A stretch of 64,000 nucleotides of DNA from contig NW_020194558.1 of the NCBI RefSeq assembly GCF_002865645.1, forward strand, positions 1,702,014 to 1,766,013, in the 5' to 3' direction. The stretch's first letter is position 1. Every line of letters begins with the position of its first letter. The position numbers and the translations under genes were made by a program. Below the pieces are notes generated by a model. The model was not told the DNA's origin, did not search any database, and saw nothing but the letters and a program-made list of their open reading frames with translations. Shown in pieces: positions 22,601 through 32,779 of the stretch. Source of the stretch: Hyaloscypha bicolor E (Eukaryota > Ascomycota > Leotiomycetes > Helotiales > Hyaloscyphaceae).

Positions 22601-24394
22601 AGGAAATTCAAATTTGCCAATGACTTTCGGTTCAATATTGCGGTGAACAATAGCAACTGCTCCAGCTTTGTCTCTGCCAACTGCAGCCGCCAATTCCAGC
22701 TCGCTTGTCACACCTTCGAAGTTTGATTTCTCCATTTCATCGGCATAGACGTTGGAGCTGCCTAGCGTTACATCTGTTATGGGGCCAATGTTCACCAGAG
22801 AGTCGTGCATCGAGAAGATGTAATCCCCTGCTTTTGTGTTTGATGGATCTGGTTGACTTGCGCCATTAGAAGCTTGTGTTACTGATGGACCATCTCCATA
22901 TAAATCATCGTCAGCATCTTCATCGATATCCTCTTCATCCTCATCGTCATCTAGAACGTCATCCTCATTGGCCAAGTCTAACCTGGATTTCCGGCGGGAA
23001 AGTTGATTCGATTTCCGGGTCCAGCCGAGGACGATGGAGTCAGCACGCTCGCTTCCAATAAAGAAACTGTTCTGACCAAGAGAGCTTATCGACGAGACAC
23101 ATCCAGGAATGAGCGAGCCTCCTGCTTCGCTGGAGACTCGGCGAACGCTTAGACCAGAAACAGACCGCCCGTCAACATGGAAACTCAGTATTGCCAGCTC
23201 TCCGGTCTGCAGGATAATTATCATTTCTCCGTTCTGGATCGAGAGTTGCCCTACTTTGCATCCTTCTAATCGCATTTGGAGATCTGACTGATCCACAAGT
23301 GCAAAAGATGTGCTCTGTTTGGCAAACATGTTCACTCCGACCCCATTAGCTTTTCCAGATTGGTCGATATGTATCAATTCGTTGTAGCCAACAAGAAGTG
23401 CTCCACCGACGGGTGCCGGTAGTGGAACAACTTCAAACAAGTCATAGGGCAAGCCACTCACCGAGAGAATGGTCGTCGAGGCCCTTTGATGAAGATCCAG
23501 GGTGAAAACCATGTATGTTAAGTTGTCTTTCCTCTCGTTAAGAAGCGATGATGCGGGAGACGTTGCAGAACAGATGATTCCAAAAGTTGGTTCCCGATAT
23601 TCGTAAAGGAATGCCAGATGAATGGGATGAGTAAGATTGGGATCAAGAGCCGGAAGTCGTAACACAAATGAGGAACCATACGGCGTCTCCTCCTTTTTGC
23701 TATCCCCATTCATGGTTTTGAATACTGTCTTGTCCCCAGGCGGAGGTCCATCCATCTCTTCGTCCCAGTCATCCATGTTGGCATCCTCTTCATCCTGTCT
23801 GAAAGGCAGAATGGCCAGATTTCGGGCTCCGAACTTGAGTGCAGCACATCTGCTTCCAGGATCCGCTGACAGGTAATTGACACAATCTTTAAGGCTCGGT
23901 GCCCACGGATTGCCCTGAAGATCATCCTGCTCGTAGTAATGGATAGAAATCGTTGATATGCCAGGACGTTGCGGGTCCCATTCCACCAGACTGAGCTTTG
24001 CATCCCTAAAACCAACCAGCAAAGCTTCACCCCCTGATTTAGAAGACAGAGTTTTGATCCGTACGAGTGATGTTATCGTTCCAGAGAGTGTGTATTCGGC
24101 GACCAGAATGAGCTTCGTTTGCTTTGTCCGATCAACACGCATCGCTGAATCCTCGCCCAGGAAAGAATCTGCCAGTCCATCTTCATCGTTGATCGTTGGG
24201 TCATATGCAATTCCCCGCTTTGCTGCATCTTTAGCTGCAGGACCTTCGACCTCAATCGAAATGGTTTTCGTGGAGAAGATTTGGAGTAAGGAGGTTTTGG
24301 CGACGATAAGATTGTTCGAAGTCGCGGAAACAAATGGCAAGCTTAAAGAGTGTGTGACAGCTGTAGGAGGTGTCAGCTCCGTATAACATTGCAT
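19614..24394 (-). CDS. CFT1: cleavage and polyadenylation factor subunit CFT1 (CPSF160)
   Basis: Large scaffold of the mRNA 3'-end cleavage and polyadenylation factor in the nucleus. Five exons on the minus strand: 22288-24394, 21691-22007, 21469-21642, 20170-21421 and 19614-20107, giving 1447 aa. The start MQCYTELTPPTAVTHSL and the following beta-propeller sequence (LIVAKTSLLQIFSTK) are typical of fungal Cft1. A long acidic run (DDDEDEEDIDEDADDD) lies near residue 480. The C-terminal CPSF_A propeller includes FNAELGV-like FAELGVSLQKM, GIWFAGYTEEPYKM and [24 protein letters not shown]. All five joins keep phase. The first intron (22008-22287, 280 nt) is unusually long for this window; the others are 45-62 nt. 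It is divergent from the LMBRD1-like gene. Confidence 0.94.
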
Positions 24395-24807
24395 TATCGA
24401 AGGTGTAGAGGATCGAGCATCCTCGGAGCTTGAAGGTGAAGGGTGTTGAACTCAATTGTCGTTGTCTCCAGTTTCGCTTTTTGAGATCGCCCTTTAGCGC
24501 GTCGGCAGCATTTTGGTGCAGGGATTTAGCTTCACATCCCTGTTTGTTAGCTTCTGCCCCGAGCCCAGCGCAGCTACGTCAGAGAATCAGTCCATCCGAT
24601 GCCGACAGCATCAAGGCAACACACATTCCTTCTCTTTCTTCGAAGTACACAATATTCCAGCCCATTACCCTGGCCTGTAAGTATTTTGGAATTTGCGGTG
24701 CATTGCCTCTCATCCTTCCATCCCTCTCAAGTGGACATAGCTAACGACGCGTTCTCAGCCCACGAAACAGTGTCTATCATTCGACCCCCCTAATAAGCGG
24801 CGCAAAC
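24395..24807. promoter_or_regulatory. bidirectional promoter between CFT1 and LMBRD1-like gene
   Basis: 413 bases separate two divergently transcribed ATGs, so both promoters and 5' leaders must fit here. No specific factor site was recognised. Confidence 0.55.
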
Positions 24808-26646
24808 ATGGCGCTCATTCAAACCGCCTTCATATGGGTCGCATATGCAGTGGCCTTAGGAGTCGTGGCGCTCATCGCAGCCATTTTCACATACATATAC
24901 CAAACTCCTCGAGACCGATCCGCCTTGGTCTCAACCGTTACAATCATCACATTAACCTCCTTGCTGGCCACGGTCTTACTCTTGCCCGTTGATATTGCCT
25001 TGGTCAGCTCGACCACCTCGAAGTTAGGAGCAAAGAAAGATTGGGCAACACCGGAAACAGTTCATCACCTATTGTTGACACTCAAGATTGTCTACTATGC
25101 ACTTTACAGTCTGGATGCCGTTCTTTGCCTGCTGGTCGTTCCCTTCACATATTTCTTGTATGAGGAATATGATGATGTGGAAACAGAAGAGGGCAATCAG
25201 ACCTTTAGCAAAAGATTCTTGGGAGCGTTGAAATATACTTTGATATTTGTCGCTCTAGTTGTGATCTTATTCCTCGTTGGATTCTTCGTACCAGTCGCGA
25301 GAAATCGAGCAGGAGGCCATTTTGATCTCGATTACTTCAAACGTCTCTTGGCGGAGAATCAAGGGGAGCGGGCTCTGACCTTTGCTCTCGGTCTACTAAT
25401 TTCACTGGGTACTCTACTGTACATCCTTTACACAGCGGCAGGATTTGCACTTCTGCCAATATCTTTCATCAAATCCGCACCCTCTATCAGCGCCCCTCAG
25501 CTATCAGAGACTACCGCTACAGCATTGGAGCAGAACCGAGAAAGACAACGTCAGATCGAAGGTCGTAATGCAGGCCGAGAGGTAGGCATGCCACCCAAGG
25601 ACCAGCGCGAACTAGAGGCCTTAGTTCGTGAGGAGAGGACTCTGGTTAGACGAGAACGACTCGCAGCAGAAGCTCAAGGAGAAGGAAAGAGTTTCATTGT
25701 GAAGGCGTGGACTAAAGTCTGCGCCATTTTCAGACCACTCAAACTCATTGGTGGAATCCTCCTCCTATCACTCTCCGTAATAATATGGGTGTCGATGTTG
25801 ATCACCGGCATTGACAAAGCGAAGAACTCGATCTGCAAAGAGCATTGTGGTTACATTTTGGGCAGGTTAGTAATCGAAATTTCCGTTATACTGTGGCACC
25901 TGCTTATTTTTCACAGCATCAACGTCTTCCAACCCGTCAATTGGGTCTTCGTCCAAGCCTCGAGAGTGTTCCCGGTTGATTATGTCTTGATGGCGCTTCT
26001 GGTCCTATTCTTCTTCAGCAGCTCAGTGGCCGGAATTGCCAGCATTGGAATTCGATTCCTCTGGGTGAAACTCTTCGAGATCCGGAAGGGTCACACCACA
26101 CCTCAAGCTATGCTTGTCGTGACTGTGATGCTGACGTTAATCATGCTTGCAATCAATTACTCGATTGCAATGATGGTGGCTCCTCAGTACGCCACTTATG
26201 GCGCCCAGAAATTCTGTAGCAATGCTCCCAAACATCCAGGCGAGCAACCGGATTGCACGAACCTCCCCGACCTCGTCAAGTTTTGTTCGGAGCTTTCGAA
26301 AGACCATGCCTCTAAGGATGTCTGCACACCTAGTGTGGTGTCCACCTTCCTCAACCGGGTCACATTCAACTTCCCTTTTTTTGGCGCCCTTACTTTCTGG
26401 GCACAGTTTGTTTTCATGGGAGTGTTCTTGATCGTATTCCTCCTCTCGTTGTTCAGGACTCCGAAACTCAATCTGAGCGAAATGGATGAGGACGCTGAAG
26501 CTGATGAGGAGGAGGGACTTCTTGCCAGCACTGGTCGCCGCTTTGGAGCTACTTGGCAAGATATTCGTGGAAAGGCTAAGAAGCCAACCGGAGGCGCAGC
26601 TGGGCGAGGAATCCGGGGCGATGATTCTCATGCAGAAGAGGACTGA
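24808..26646 (+). CDS. LMBRD1-family probable lysosomal/vacuolar cobalamin transporter
   Basis: Intronless gene of 612 aa. LMBRD1 in animals releases cobalamin from lysosomes; the fungal members are annotated by homology and the substrate in fungi is uncertain. About nine hydrophobic spans are seen, beginning with [20 protein letters not shown] and including a [20 protein letters not shown] span and, after a charged cytosolic loop with a helical Arg/Glu-rich stretch ([23 protein letters not shown]), [22 protein letters not shown]. The family segment [34 protein letters not shown] is intact. The C-terminus is acidic ([11 protein letters not shown]). The ATG lies 413 bp from the divergent CFT1 start. 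Confidence 0.88.
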   Translation: MALIQTAFIWVAYAVALGVVALIAAIFTYIYQTPRDRSALVSTVTIITLTSLLATVLLLPVDIALVSSTTSKLGAKKDWATPETVHHLLLTLKIVYYALYSLDAVLCLLVVPFTYFLYEEYDDVETEEGNQTFSKRFLGALKYTLIFVALVVILFLVGFFVPVARNRAGGHFDLDYFKRLLAENQGERALTFALGLLISLGTLLYILYTAAGFALLPISFIKSAPSISAPQLSETTATALEQNRERQRQIEGRNAGREVGMPPKDQRELEALVREERTLVRRERLAAEAQGEGKSFIVKAWTKVCAIFRPLKLIGGILLLSLSVIIWVSMLITGIDKAKNSICKEHCGYILGRLVIEISVILWHLLIFHSINVFQPVNWVFVQASRVFPVDYVLMALLVLFFFSSSVAGIASIGIRFLWVKLFEIRKGHTTPQAMLVVTVMLTLIMLAINYSIAMMVAPQYATYGAQKFCSNAPKHPGEQPDCTNLPDLVKFCSELSKDHASKDVCTPSVVSTFLNRVTFNFPFFGALTFWAQFVFMGVFLIVFLLSLFRTPKLNLSEMDEDAEADEEEGLLASTGRRFGATWQDIRGKAKKPTGGAAGRGIRGDDSHAEED

Positions 26647-26980
26647 AATTTGTGGTTGAGGTTGAATGAAATTGAATTGTCACTGTGCGATTGTTGTATT
26701 CTGTTGGATGTTACGGGTCTTTTGAAATTTGGGAGTTGGGGAATACCACACACAATGGGCTCCAAAAATGAACATGTTATGGGATGGGTCATGAATTACA
26801 CTGTATTACTTCATTTCAAATACGTCTTTGCTGCTTAGAACGTTGCCTCGTAGCTGTTCAGGTGTTTTCATCCAATCTTGACCCCAATATATCCGGGCTG
26901 TGCATCCTGTCAGCACTCTTAACAAGATACTAAATACATGTGAAATTACGTATATAACTATCCACACATTTTCTTTCACG
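26647..26980. other. intergenic region, no gene recognised
   Basis: 334 bases holding the 3' flank of the LMBRD1-like gene and the upstream region of the small DUF4267-like gene. Nothing specific was seen. Confidence 0.5.
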
Positions 26981-27395
26981 ATGTCCTCAATATTCAAAGC
27001 TACCCACACCACATCCGACAAATTGTTCGCCCAACCCTCCGCCTACGGCTTCGGCGCCATCCCCATCACAACCGGCCTAAACGCCTTCAGGTTTCGGTCA
27101 CGCCTGGAATCTTCCTCAAGCTTCCTCCTCCCTAACGAGCCCATGGCTTTACGCCATTGCGGCACGAAACTTCAACCTAGACCTCGTCGTGCCGGTTCTT
27201 GGGTACCTCAATGATGCTCGAGCTATTGGGGTTGTCTCTCTTTGCCCTTGCGTGCAGGGGCACTTTGATGTTGCTATTTCTGCGAGGAATGGACCGAAAG
27301 GTGCGTTTCGGGGGCATTTGATTGGGACTGCTGTGCTTTTTTGTATAGGGTCGTATCTCTTGTTTTGGAATGGTGTGTGGGCGGAAAAGCAATAA
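26981..27395 (+). CDS. DUF4267-like small protein with an internal frame break
   Basis: The N-terminal part (MSSIFKATHTTSDKLFAQ... GFGAIPITTGLNAF, 26981-27088) is in one frame. The rest (GFGHAWNLPQ, SPWLYAIAARNFNLDLVVPVLGYLNDARAIGVV, then GHLIGTAVLFCIGSYLLFW, 27090-27395) is in another. Together they resemble small membrane proteins of the DUF4267 type. A 50-nt intron (27091-27140) would restore the frame, but its donor is weak and its branch-like CTAAC sits only a few bases before the AG. The removed segment also reads as plausible family sequence, so a one-base frameshift at about 27089 is more likely. It may be a pseudogene or an assembly error. It is convergent with the next gene, 139 bp away. 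Confidence 0.5.
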
Positions 27396-27534
27396 CTTGG
27401 GGTGAAGTCGTGTGCAGACGGTGACAAGGATGGGAGGTGGAAGAACAGACAGGTATTAGTGTTGTGTTGAGTCTGCACAAGGTTATGACTTCAAGAGCTG
27501 GTGTAGAGGTGTTGGAGGTTGCATTTATCCCCTA

Positions 27535-28548
27535 TCAATTGGGTTTCTTAAACTTTGTCCACTTATGCCCTCTCTCTTCCCGGCCCACATCAGGTCCCAT
27601 ATGCCCTTCTTTCCAACACCTAGCACAATACAAGTCTCCATCACAGCCTAGACACTTCACCGTGGCATCATCCTGACAAATAATACACCAAGAAGCAATT
27701 TCCTCATCCGTATACTTCTTCATCACCCCCTTGACCGGCTTATCAAGCGGCTTGAACGTCGGTGCCGAAGGTAGGCCTAACTCGTTTGTTGATCCCAGGC
27801 CTTTTAATACTGCCATTCGTGCCACGATGTCCGATTCAAAATCAAGTGATTTCTTGCTGGATTCTGCCCCTGCCGGTGGATCAGGAAGTTTGGATGGTGC
27901 TGAAGGAAGTAAGAAACTAGGCTCCTCTTCATCCCCCTCTTCAGGCTCATCTGGGACTGGTTCTGAGTCCTTGGGCTCGTTTGCTCTCTCGAGGTTGACT
28001 TCATCCAGTAGTCTTGCAACAATGTCCTGAGCTTCACGTGATTCGTACTCCAGATTTGACTCTCTTCCCTTTTCCTTGTTATCGTCATCGTCTAAAGCAA
28101 AGACAGACATATCGAGATCGCTGGTCAAGCAATCTTTGTCTGGTTTCTTTCCCTGCAACTTTGACTCTTCTTCCGTGTTCTCAGTACGAGAGGTCGGAGG
28201 ATGCTCATCGTGGGGTAAAGCTTCCCTTGCTTCATCCATGAGCTTCTTGATATCGCCTGGATCATCAGGATTCAGCGTCCACTGATCTTCGGGTCCAAGA
28301 TCGGCAAGAAGTTCGTCGAGAGTTTTGTAATCTGGACCCAGAGGGTTACGCAGGGGATCTGGATCATCGACGGGGGCTACTGGAAATGGCGACGGCTCGG
28401 CGGGCGCCGATGATTTTGGGGCCGGGGAGGGAGATAAGGAGCCATTTCTAAGGCTTCTAAGACGGGCTGAGAGATCTGATTCTGGAGTCGAGGGTTTTGC
28501 GAACGTGTTAGACTCGGGCTGCCGTCTACGGGATTCAGCATCTGACAT
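27535..28548 (-). CDS. ZFYVE19/ANCHR-like zinc-finger protein
   Basis: 337 aa, single exon, starting at the ATG at 28548 (MSDAESRRRQPES); the frame is open a little further upstream but without ATG. The bulk is disordered, rich in Pro, Ser and acidic residues. A conserved motif DYKTLDELLADLGPEDQW lies near residue 80, and MIM1-like acidic-helical stretches occur in the middle (ARLLDEVNLE). The C-terminus is a compact zinc finger, WCIICQDDATVKCLGCDGDLYCARCWKEGH, the pattern of ANCHR/ZFYVE19, which in animals acts in the abscission checkpoint with ESCRT-III. The fungal role is inferred from family resemblance only. Confidence 0.72.
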   Translation of the reverse strand: MSDAESRRRQPESNTFAKPSTPESDLSARLRSLRNGSLSPSPAPKSSAPAEPSPFPVAPVDDPDPLRNPLGPDYKTLDELLADLGPEDQWTLNPDDPGDIKKLMDEAREALPHDEHPPTSRTENTEEESKLQGKKPDKDCLTSDLDMSVFALDDDDNKEKGRESNLEYESREAQDIVARLLDEVNLERANEPKDSEPVPDEPEEGDEEEPSFLLPSAPSKLPDPPAGAESSKKSLDFESDIVARMAVLKGLGSTNELGLPSAPTFKPLDKPVKGVMKKYTDEEIASWCIICQDDATVKCLGCDGDLYCARCWKEGHMGPDVGREERGHKWTKFKKPN

Positions 28549-29324
28549 GAGAATCGAGTGGAGAGGATTACTTTGAGGACTCAATTTGTATGCTCGACTT
28601 TTTCAGTGCGTTTAGACGGTCTAGAAGATGTTGGTCGTAACTTGGAAGACCAGGCATTTCGGTTTTGATTTCAAGTTTTGGGTGAGATGTGGAAGATATA
28701 TGAGTGACATATGGATTCAGCTTCCCTTGTGACATTGGCGGGAGCTAAAGTATGCAAGGCTGCGAGCCAGCCTCGTATCAACATTTCCATTCGCAACCCG
28801 CAGCCCTCACTCTTCATATCTTTGGCAGTCTCTCAGATACAGCTTCCGTCATACCGAGTCCCTGCTATTCTGCGGGAGGAAACCCACCGCAATTACACTT
28901 GACAAATCTGCAAATACAGTTCCTTTGACCTTTCATGGCGAACTTTGCGGGGAGTCTATGTGTAGATCAAAGCAGTTCTATAGGCATAGAATTGTCAGCA
29001 AAACTTTGGCACATACCAAATGTAATTACTAAGAAGGAATCAAAGTCTTTCAGAGAGAAGATTGTGTTTCATCAAAGATCCAGCGTGGAGCCAGACGCAC
29101 AACACAGAGACAGCTGGGAGGGCAAGAGACTTCCACCAGTTTCAGACTAAGGATGACGATACAATGGTTTTCATCAGATGACTTCTGAAGTATGGGAGCA
29201 ATAGACTGATATGCTTACCGGGGCCGGTTTGGGGGATAGATTGGCTGGGTGTTGTGAAGCTTGCGATCCGGAGCTGGTATCAGCTTCGAATGGTAGATCT
29301 TTGTCGTCTTCGTGGCAGGCCGAC
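28549..29324. other. intergenic region, no gene recognised
   Basis: 776 bases between two minus-strand genes. Short plus-strand frames (28711-28902, 28935-29150) carry no recognisable motif. It presumably holds the promoter of the zinc-finger gene and the 3' flank of the DUF3807 gene. Confidence 0.5.
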
Positions 29325-30034
29325 TCAGTCATCGTCGTAAGAAATTCGCCTTCTCTGTATCAACCTCGTTGAAGCGGCGCTAGAGTCGCCTTCATCGTAA
29401 TCCAAGCTCTCAAGTCCGGTGTCCACCTTATCCCATGTTCTCTTCCTCAAATCCGGCTTAATATGTTGCTTGAAGAAGCTTTTCTGTTTTGCCGTTTCGG
29501 TCTTCTGGGCCTCCTTCCCCCTCTTCTTGGATTTCTTGCCCTTCGTGGCCGGTGAAGAGCTGGGCATCTCGGTAGTCGGGGTCTCTGCCTCTTCATCGAG
29601 CTCGCCATCCTCAAGCATCTCTTCCCCTTGGACTTGTTCCTCTACAACAGCCTCCTGCACTAGAATACCTTCTATCTGCACCTTTGGCGAATTCTCTTCC
29701 GTCTGGTTATCTTCCTTGTCTTGTTTTGCTTCAGCGGCGTGTCGTCGATCTCGCAACAGGGCCTGAATCTCAGAGTGCCGGAAGATTGCTATCTGCTCAT
29801 CCGTCAAGGTGCGTTTGGTTCCATCTTCATAGTACCCCAGGCCATCGTCCTCCAAATCCTCTAGGTACTCTTCCTCCTCGACCGGACCAAGGAACTGCTC
29901 CACGAAATGGGTCGTGGAGCTCGTGGAGAAGTGAGTCGCGTGGAAGGCAGCAAGATCTTCCTGTGAACAAATTAGCTAAGAATGAATATTCACAGCGCTT
30001 CAGTACTTACAGGTGAGACCGTTGGTGCAGCCAT
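29325..30034 (-). CDS. DUF3807 family conserved fungal protein
   Basis: Two exons, 30011-30034 and 29325-29960, give 219 aa. Exon 1 encodes only MAAPTVSP; exon 2 continues EDLAAFHATHFSTSSTTHFVEQFLGP, the conserved opening of DUF3807 proteins. A second conserved block, DDGLGYYEDGTKRTLTDEQIAIFRHSEIQALLRDRRH, follows. The C-terminal half is Glu-rich, then basic (KGKKSKKRGKEAQK), ending SYDDD. The 50-nt intron has canonical ends and keeps phase 0. The basic patch hints at a nuclear/nucleolar location, which is inference. Function of the family is unknown. Confidence 0.82.
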
Positions 30035-30320
30035 GCTGCTGATTTGGTCGAAGGTCACTGCTGTTGTGCTCACATTATTCCTGATGTTTTTGGCAAGCCT
30101 GTCGCGCCTAACATATTGCTGGCTCGGCAGGCTGAAGGCTTAGCGAGGCTATTTCACAAGGGACAGGACCTTCATCTTCTACAATTGTTTTACAAAATAG
30201 CAACCGAATCTGTCCATCTCAAAACATCACAATAAACCTTTGATCTTCTTTTCATTTACTCTGGGGAATTGGAATTTCTTATTTCTACGAAGTTGTCTGC
30301 CAGAAACCCCGAAAAAAACC

Positions 30321-32680
30321 TCAGCGGTCCGCAGAGCTTTTGACTTCGAGAACAGAAACACTCAAGTTTGGCAAGGAAAAGGTGAAAGTTGCACCAGCCC
30401 CAGCAACCAAAGTCTGTGTGGTTGTCTTCAAAATGTTGGTCCCAATAACATTATTACTTGTCCCAGATGGTGCAGTCAGAATCGTGAGCACAGCGGTTGC
30501 TCCCTCGCTCGCTGCTGCAAAAATGACTATCATCGACAGTGTACCGCTACCATTGTAGACCGCAGTCTTGAGAACATATGGGCCGGCTTTGGACTTGAAG
30601 CCGGCCACCCAATATCGACGCCTGAAACCGTCGCCGGTGACGGGAAGTGTGTTGGTTATTCGAGAGCTGGATAGAAGCTACAAGAACGTCAGTGTCGATT
30701 GTGGGGGTTGAAGAGGAGTCAACCGCTCTACTTACACTGACCACGCTGTGGTTAGTGCTGCGAGCTGTTTGGGCGGGGTCTGCTGTAAACCCTACAGATT
30801 ATCAGCACGTATTCATTCCACCGCTCCGAAAGACTAACCTATCAAGTCGGGCAGCTATTGGTGACTATTCAGGTTATAAAGCAGAGGTACATAGATGCCC
30901 CGATCATTACATCTGAATTTCTCTCTGCCCCAGCGGTATATAACTTCACTGACAGCTCCAGTCCACCATGGAAAAATAAGGTGGGCTATATTTCAGTCCA
31001 CACCTGGGTCCCCCTTGGCGTCTTGCTCGATATTTTCATACTCCCCTAGCGACAGCAATCTTAGCTTGTGATAGGAACGAAGCTTGTAGCGACGACCGAG
31101 GCCTACTCTATCAAACTTTTATGGCTTCTCGAGGAGTGGTCGAAGTAGTCAAACTGGTTTGCTAGAAGATTAGGATGATTATACACATGGTAATCCTGTC
31201 CGGTTGTGCTAGGCAAGGACATGCCGGCATAACTCGCAATAATTGTCATATCCGAATACTTGGCTTTGACTGCATTGTAGAAAGCGGAGAATCGATACAA
31301 ACTATACGACGCCTGGCCATTATTCAACTTGTCCTTATTGCCAATTCCAACATAGTTGATTTTCCAAGGATTCGGGTAGCCAAGAGAAGTCCGGAGAGCT
31401 CCATTATTTGTACTCGTTAAACCCATCAGAAATTCAAGCTCGTCAATAAACTCATCAACATAAGGCTGAAGTGCAGATTGACCGACAACGGCCTTTGAGA
31501 GGTAGAGGCCACTGAATGTTGCAAGTACTTCATTTCGTTAGCTTACTGCGGTCAGTGGTCCACGACTTCATTCTCACTCACCATATCCATGTTAAGGTCT
31601 TCACACCAATGAATGATCTCCACAAGTCCAATACCATCTGCGATTTGGTAGTTCCAAGTACCAGATCTCCCTGGTCTGTTGGCGAGTGGTCTAATAGTGT
31701 TGCTCCATTTTCTGGAGTCAGGAACATTGTTCCCTCGATAATGTTTCCACAGGGAAGCGAAGAAAAGACTGTCAACGTTATTAGAGTCTCTCAGTCAGAA
31801 AAGAGACACTTACTCCCAATGTTCCAAGTCAAAACTTGGGCATATAGCAAGGATTGGGGTGGGTTTCCGTTGGCAGAACTCACCGGCTTCAAGTCTGTTA
31901 AGGCTTTCCATAAGATCCTCACGCACTCCATTTTCTCGACTCTTGGTGGGGAAAGGCTGGTCAAATTGAAATCCAGTCATCCTCCTGACACACTCTAGAT
32001 TCTGAGAAAGCCCTTTTCCTTCGAGTCAATTTTGACTATTTACTTACTAAAGCATCATAAGTGATGCTCAACGTATTGTTGGAAGTCGTCGCTGCTTTGG
32101 TTGGAGTCAGAGTAAAGTTATGTTGGACTTAGGAACCCATTGTTGCTATTGAGGGGATTTGCATTTTCCTTAGGACTGTGTTTTTGGGGGGGTACAAGGG
32201 TGCGGTGAAGCTCCCGGAGTACGATCCTCTGACATGAGAGAACCCCTATACGGTTGAACTTTGACACCAATGCCCCACCATCCAGGATTGGAGAATACCA
32301 CCGTCCTTGAGCCACCAGTTACGTCCATCGACTTTGGCAGAGGGGAAGAAAGTGGCTGAGACAAGCTTTTCAAAAGAAAAAGTTGCTAGTCCAACTGCTG
32401 CCGTGAACGGACTCACAGGTGAACCCCCTTGGAATACCCTGTTGCAAATCAATTCAGCGTACATGCCCCCATCTCCACTGTACTTGATATCCTGTATTTT
32501 GTCAGTACTCCTCTTCATCCATTCTTTTGACCGGGGAGGTTGTTGGATATCTCAGCAAAGCTGTTCCTTTGTCACGTACTTCAAACATAATTCCGTACAT
32601 GAGCAGAGATGAAGCATTTCCACCTGAGGAAGCCACATTGAGCTTGACTGCACCACTCCAATGCCACACATGTTAACGAA
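30321..32680 (-). pseudogene. decayed GH51 alpha-L-arabinofuranosidase gene
   Basis: Read 32680 to 30321 on the minus strand, pieces of a GH51 enzyme follow in order. They are NVASSGGNASSLLMYGIMFE, then DIKYSGDGGMYAELICNRVFQG; SNPGWWGIGV; a remnant of the FLRFPGGNN region (SSLPCGNIIEG); RPLANRPGRSGTWNYQ...IHWCEDLNMDM; GLYLSKAVVGQSALQPYVDEFIDELEFLMG; NPWKINYVGIGNKDKLN; LIFPWWTGAVSEVIY...GAERNSD; GFTADPAQTARST; and the C-terminal beta domain ending LPNLSVSVLEV. Intron borders are still visible. Lesions include frameshifts near 31733, near 32280-32290 and near 30900, an in-frame TGA at 30993-30995 where Trp is expected, and GNE changed to GNK at the acid/base Glu (codon 31333-31335). It cannot encode an active enzyme. 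Confidence 0.8.
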
Positions 32681-32779
32681 ACATAAGTAGCGTGCATCAG
32701 CATCTTGTCGAGTACCTCAGAGACTGCTTGATGAGAAAAGAACCACACATGATTTCGGTCGGAGGAGAAATACCTTATT

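Noticed and set aside
30321..32518. Calling the separate GH51 frames as individual genes
   Set aside because: They are consecutive parts of one enzyme in different frames and are better described as one pseudogene.
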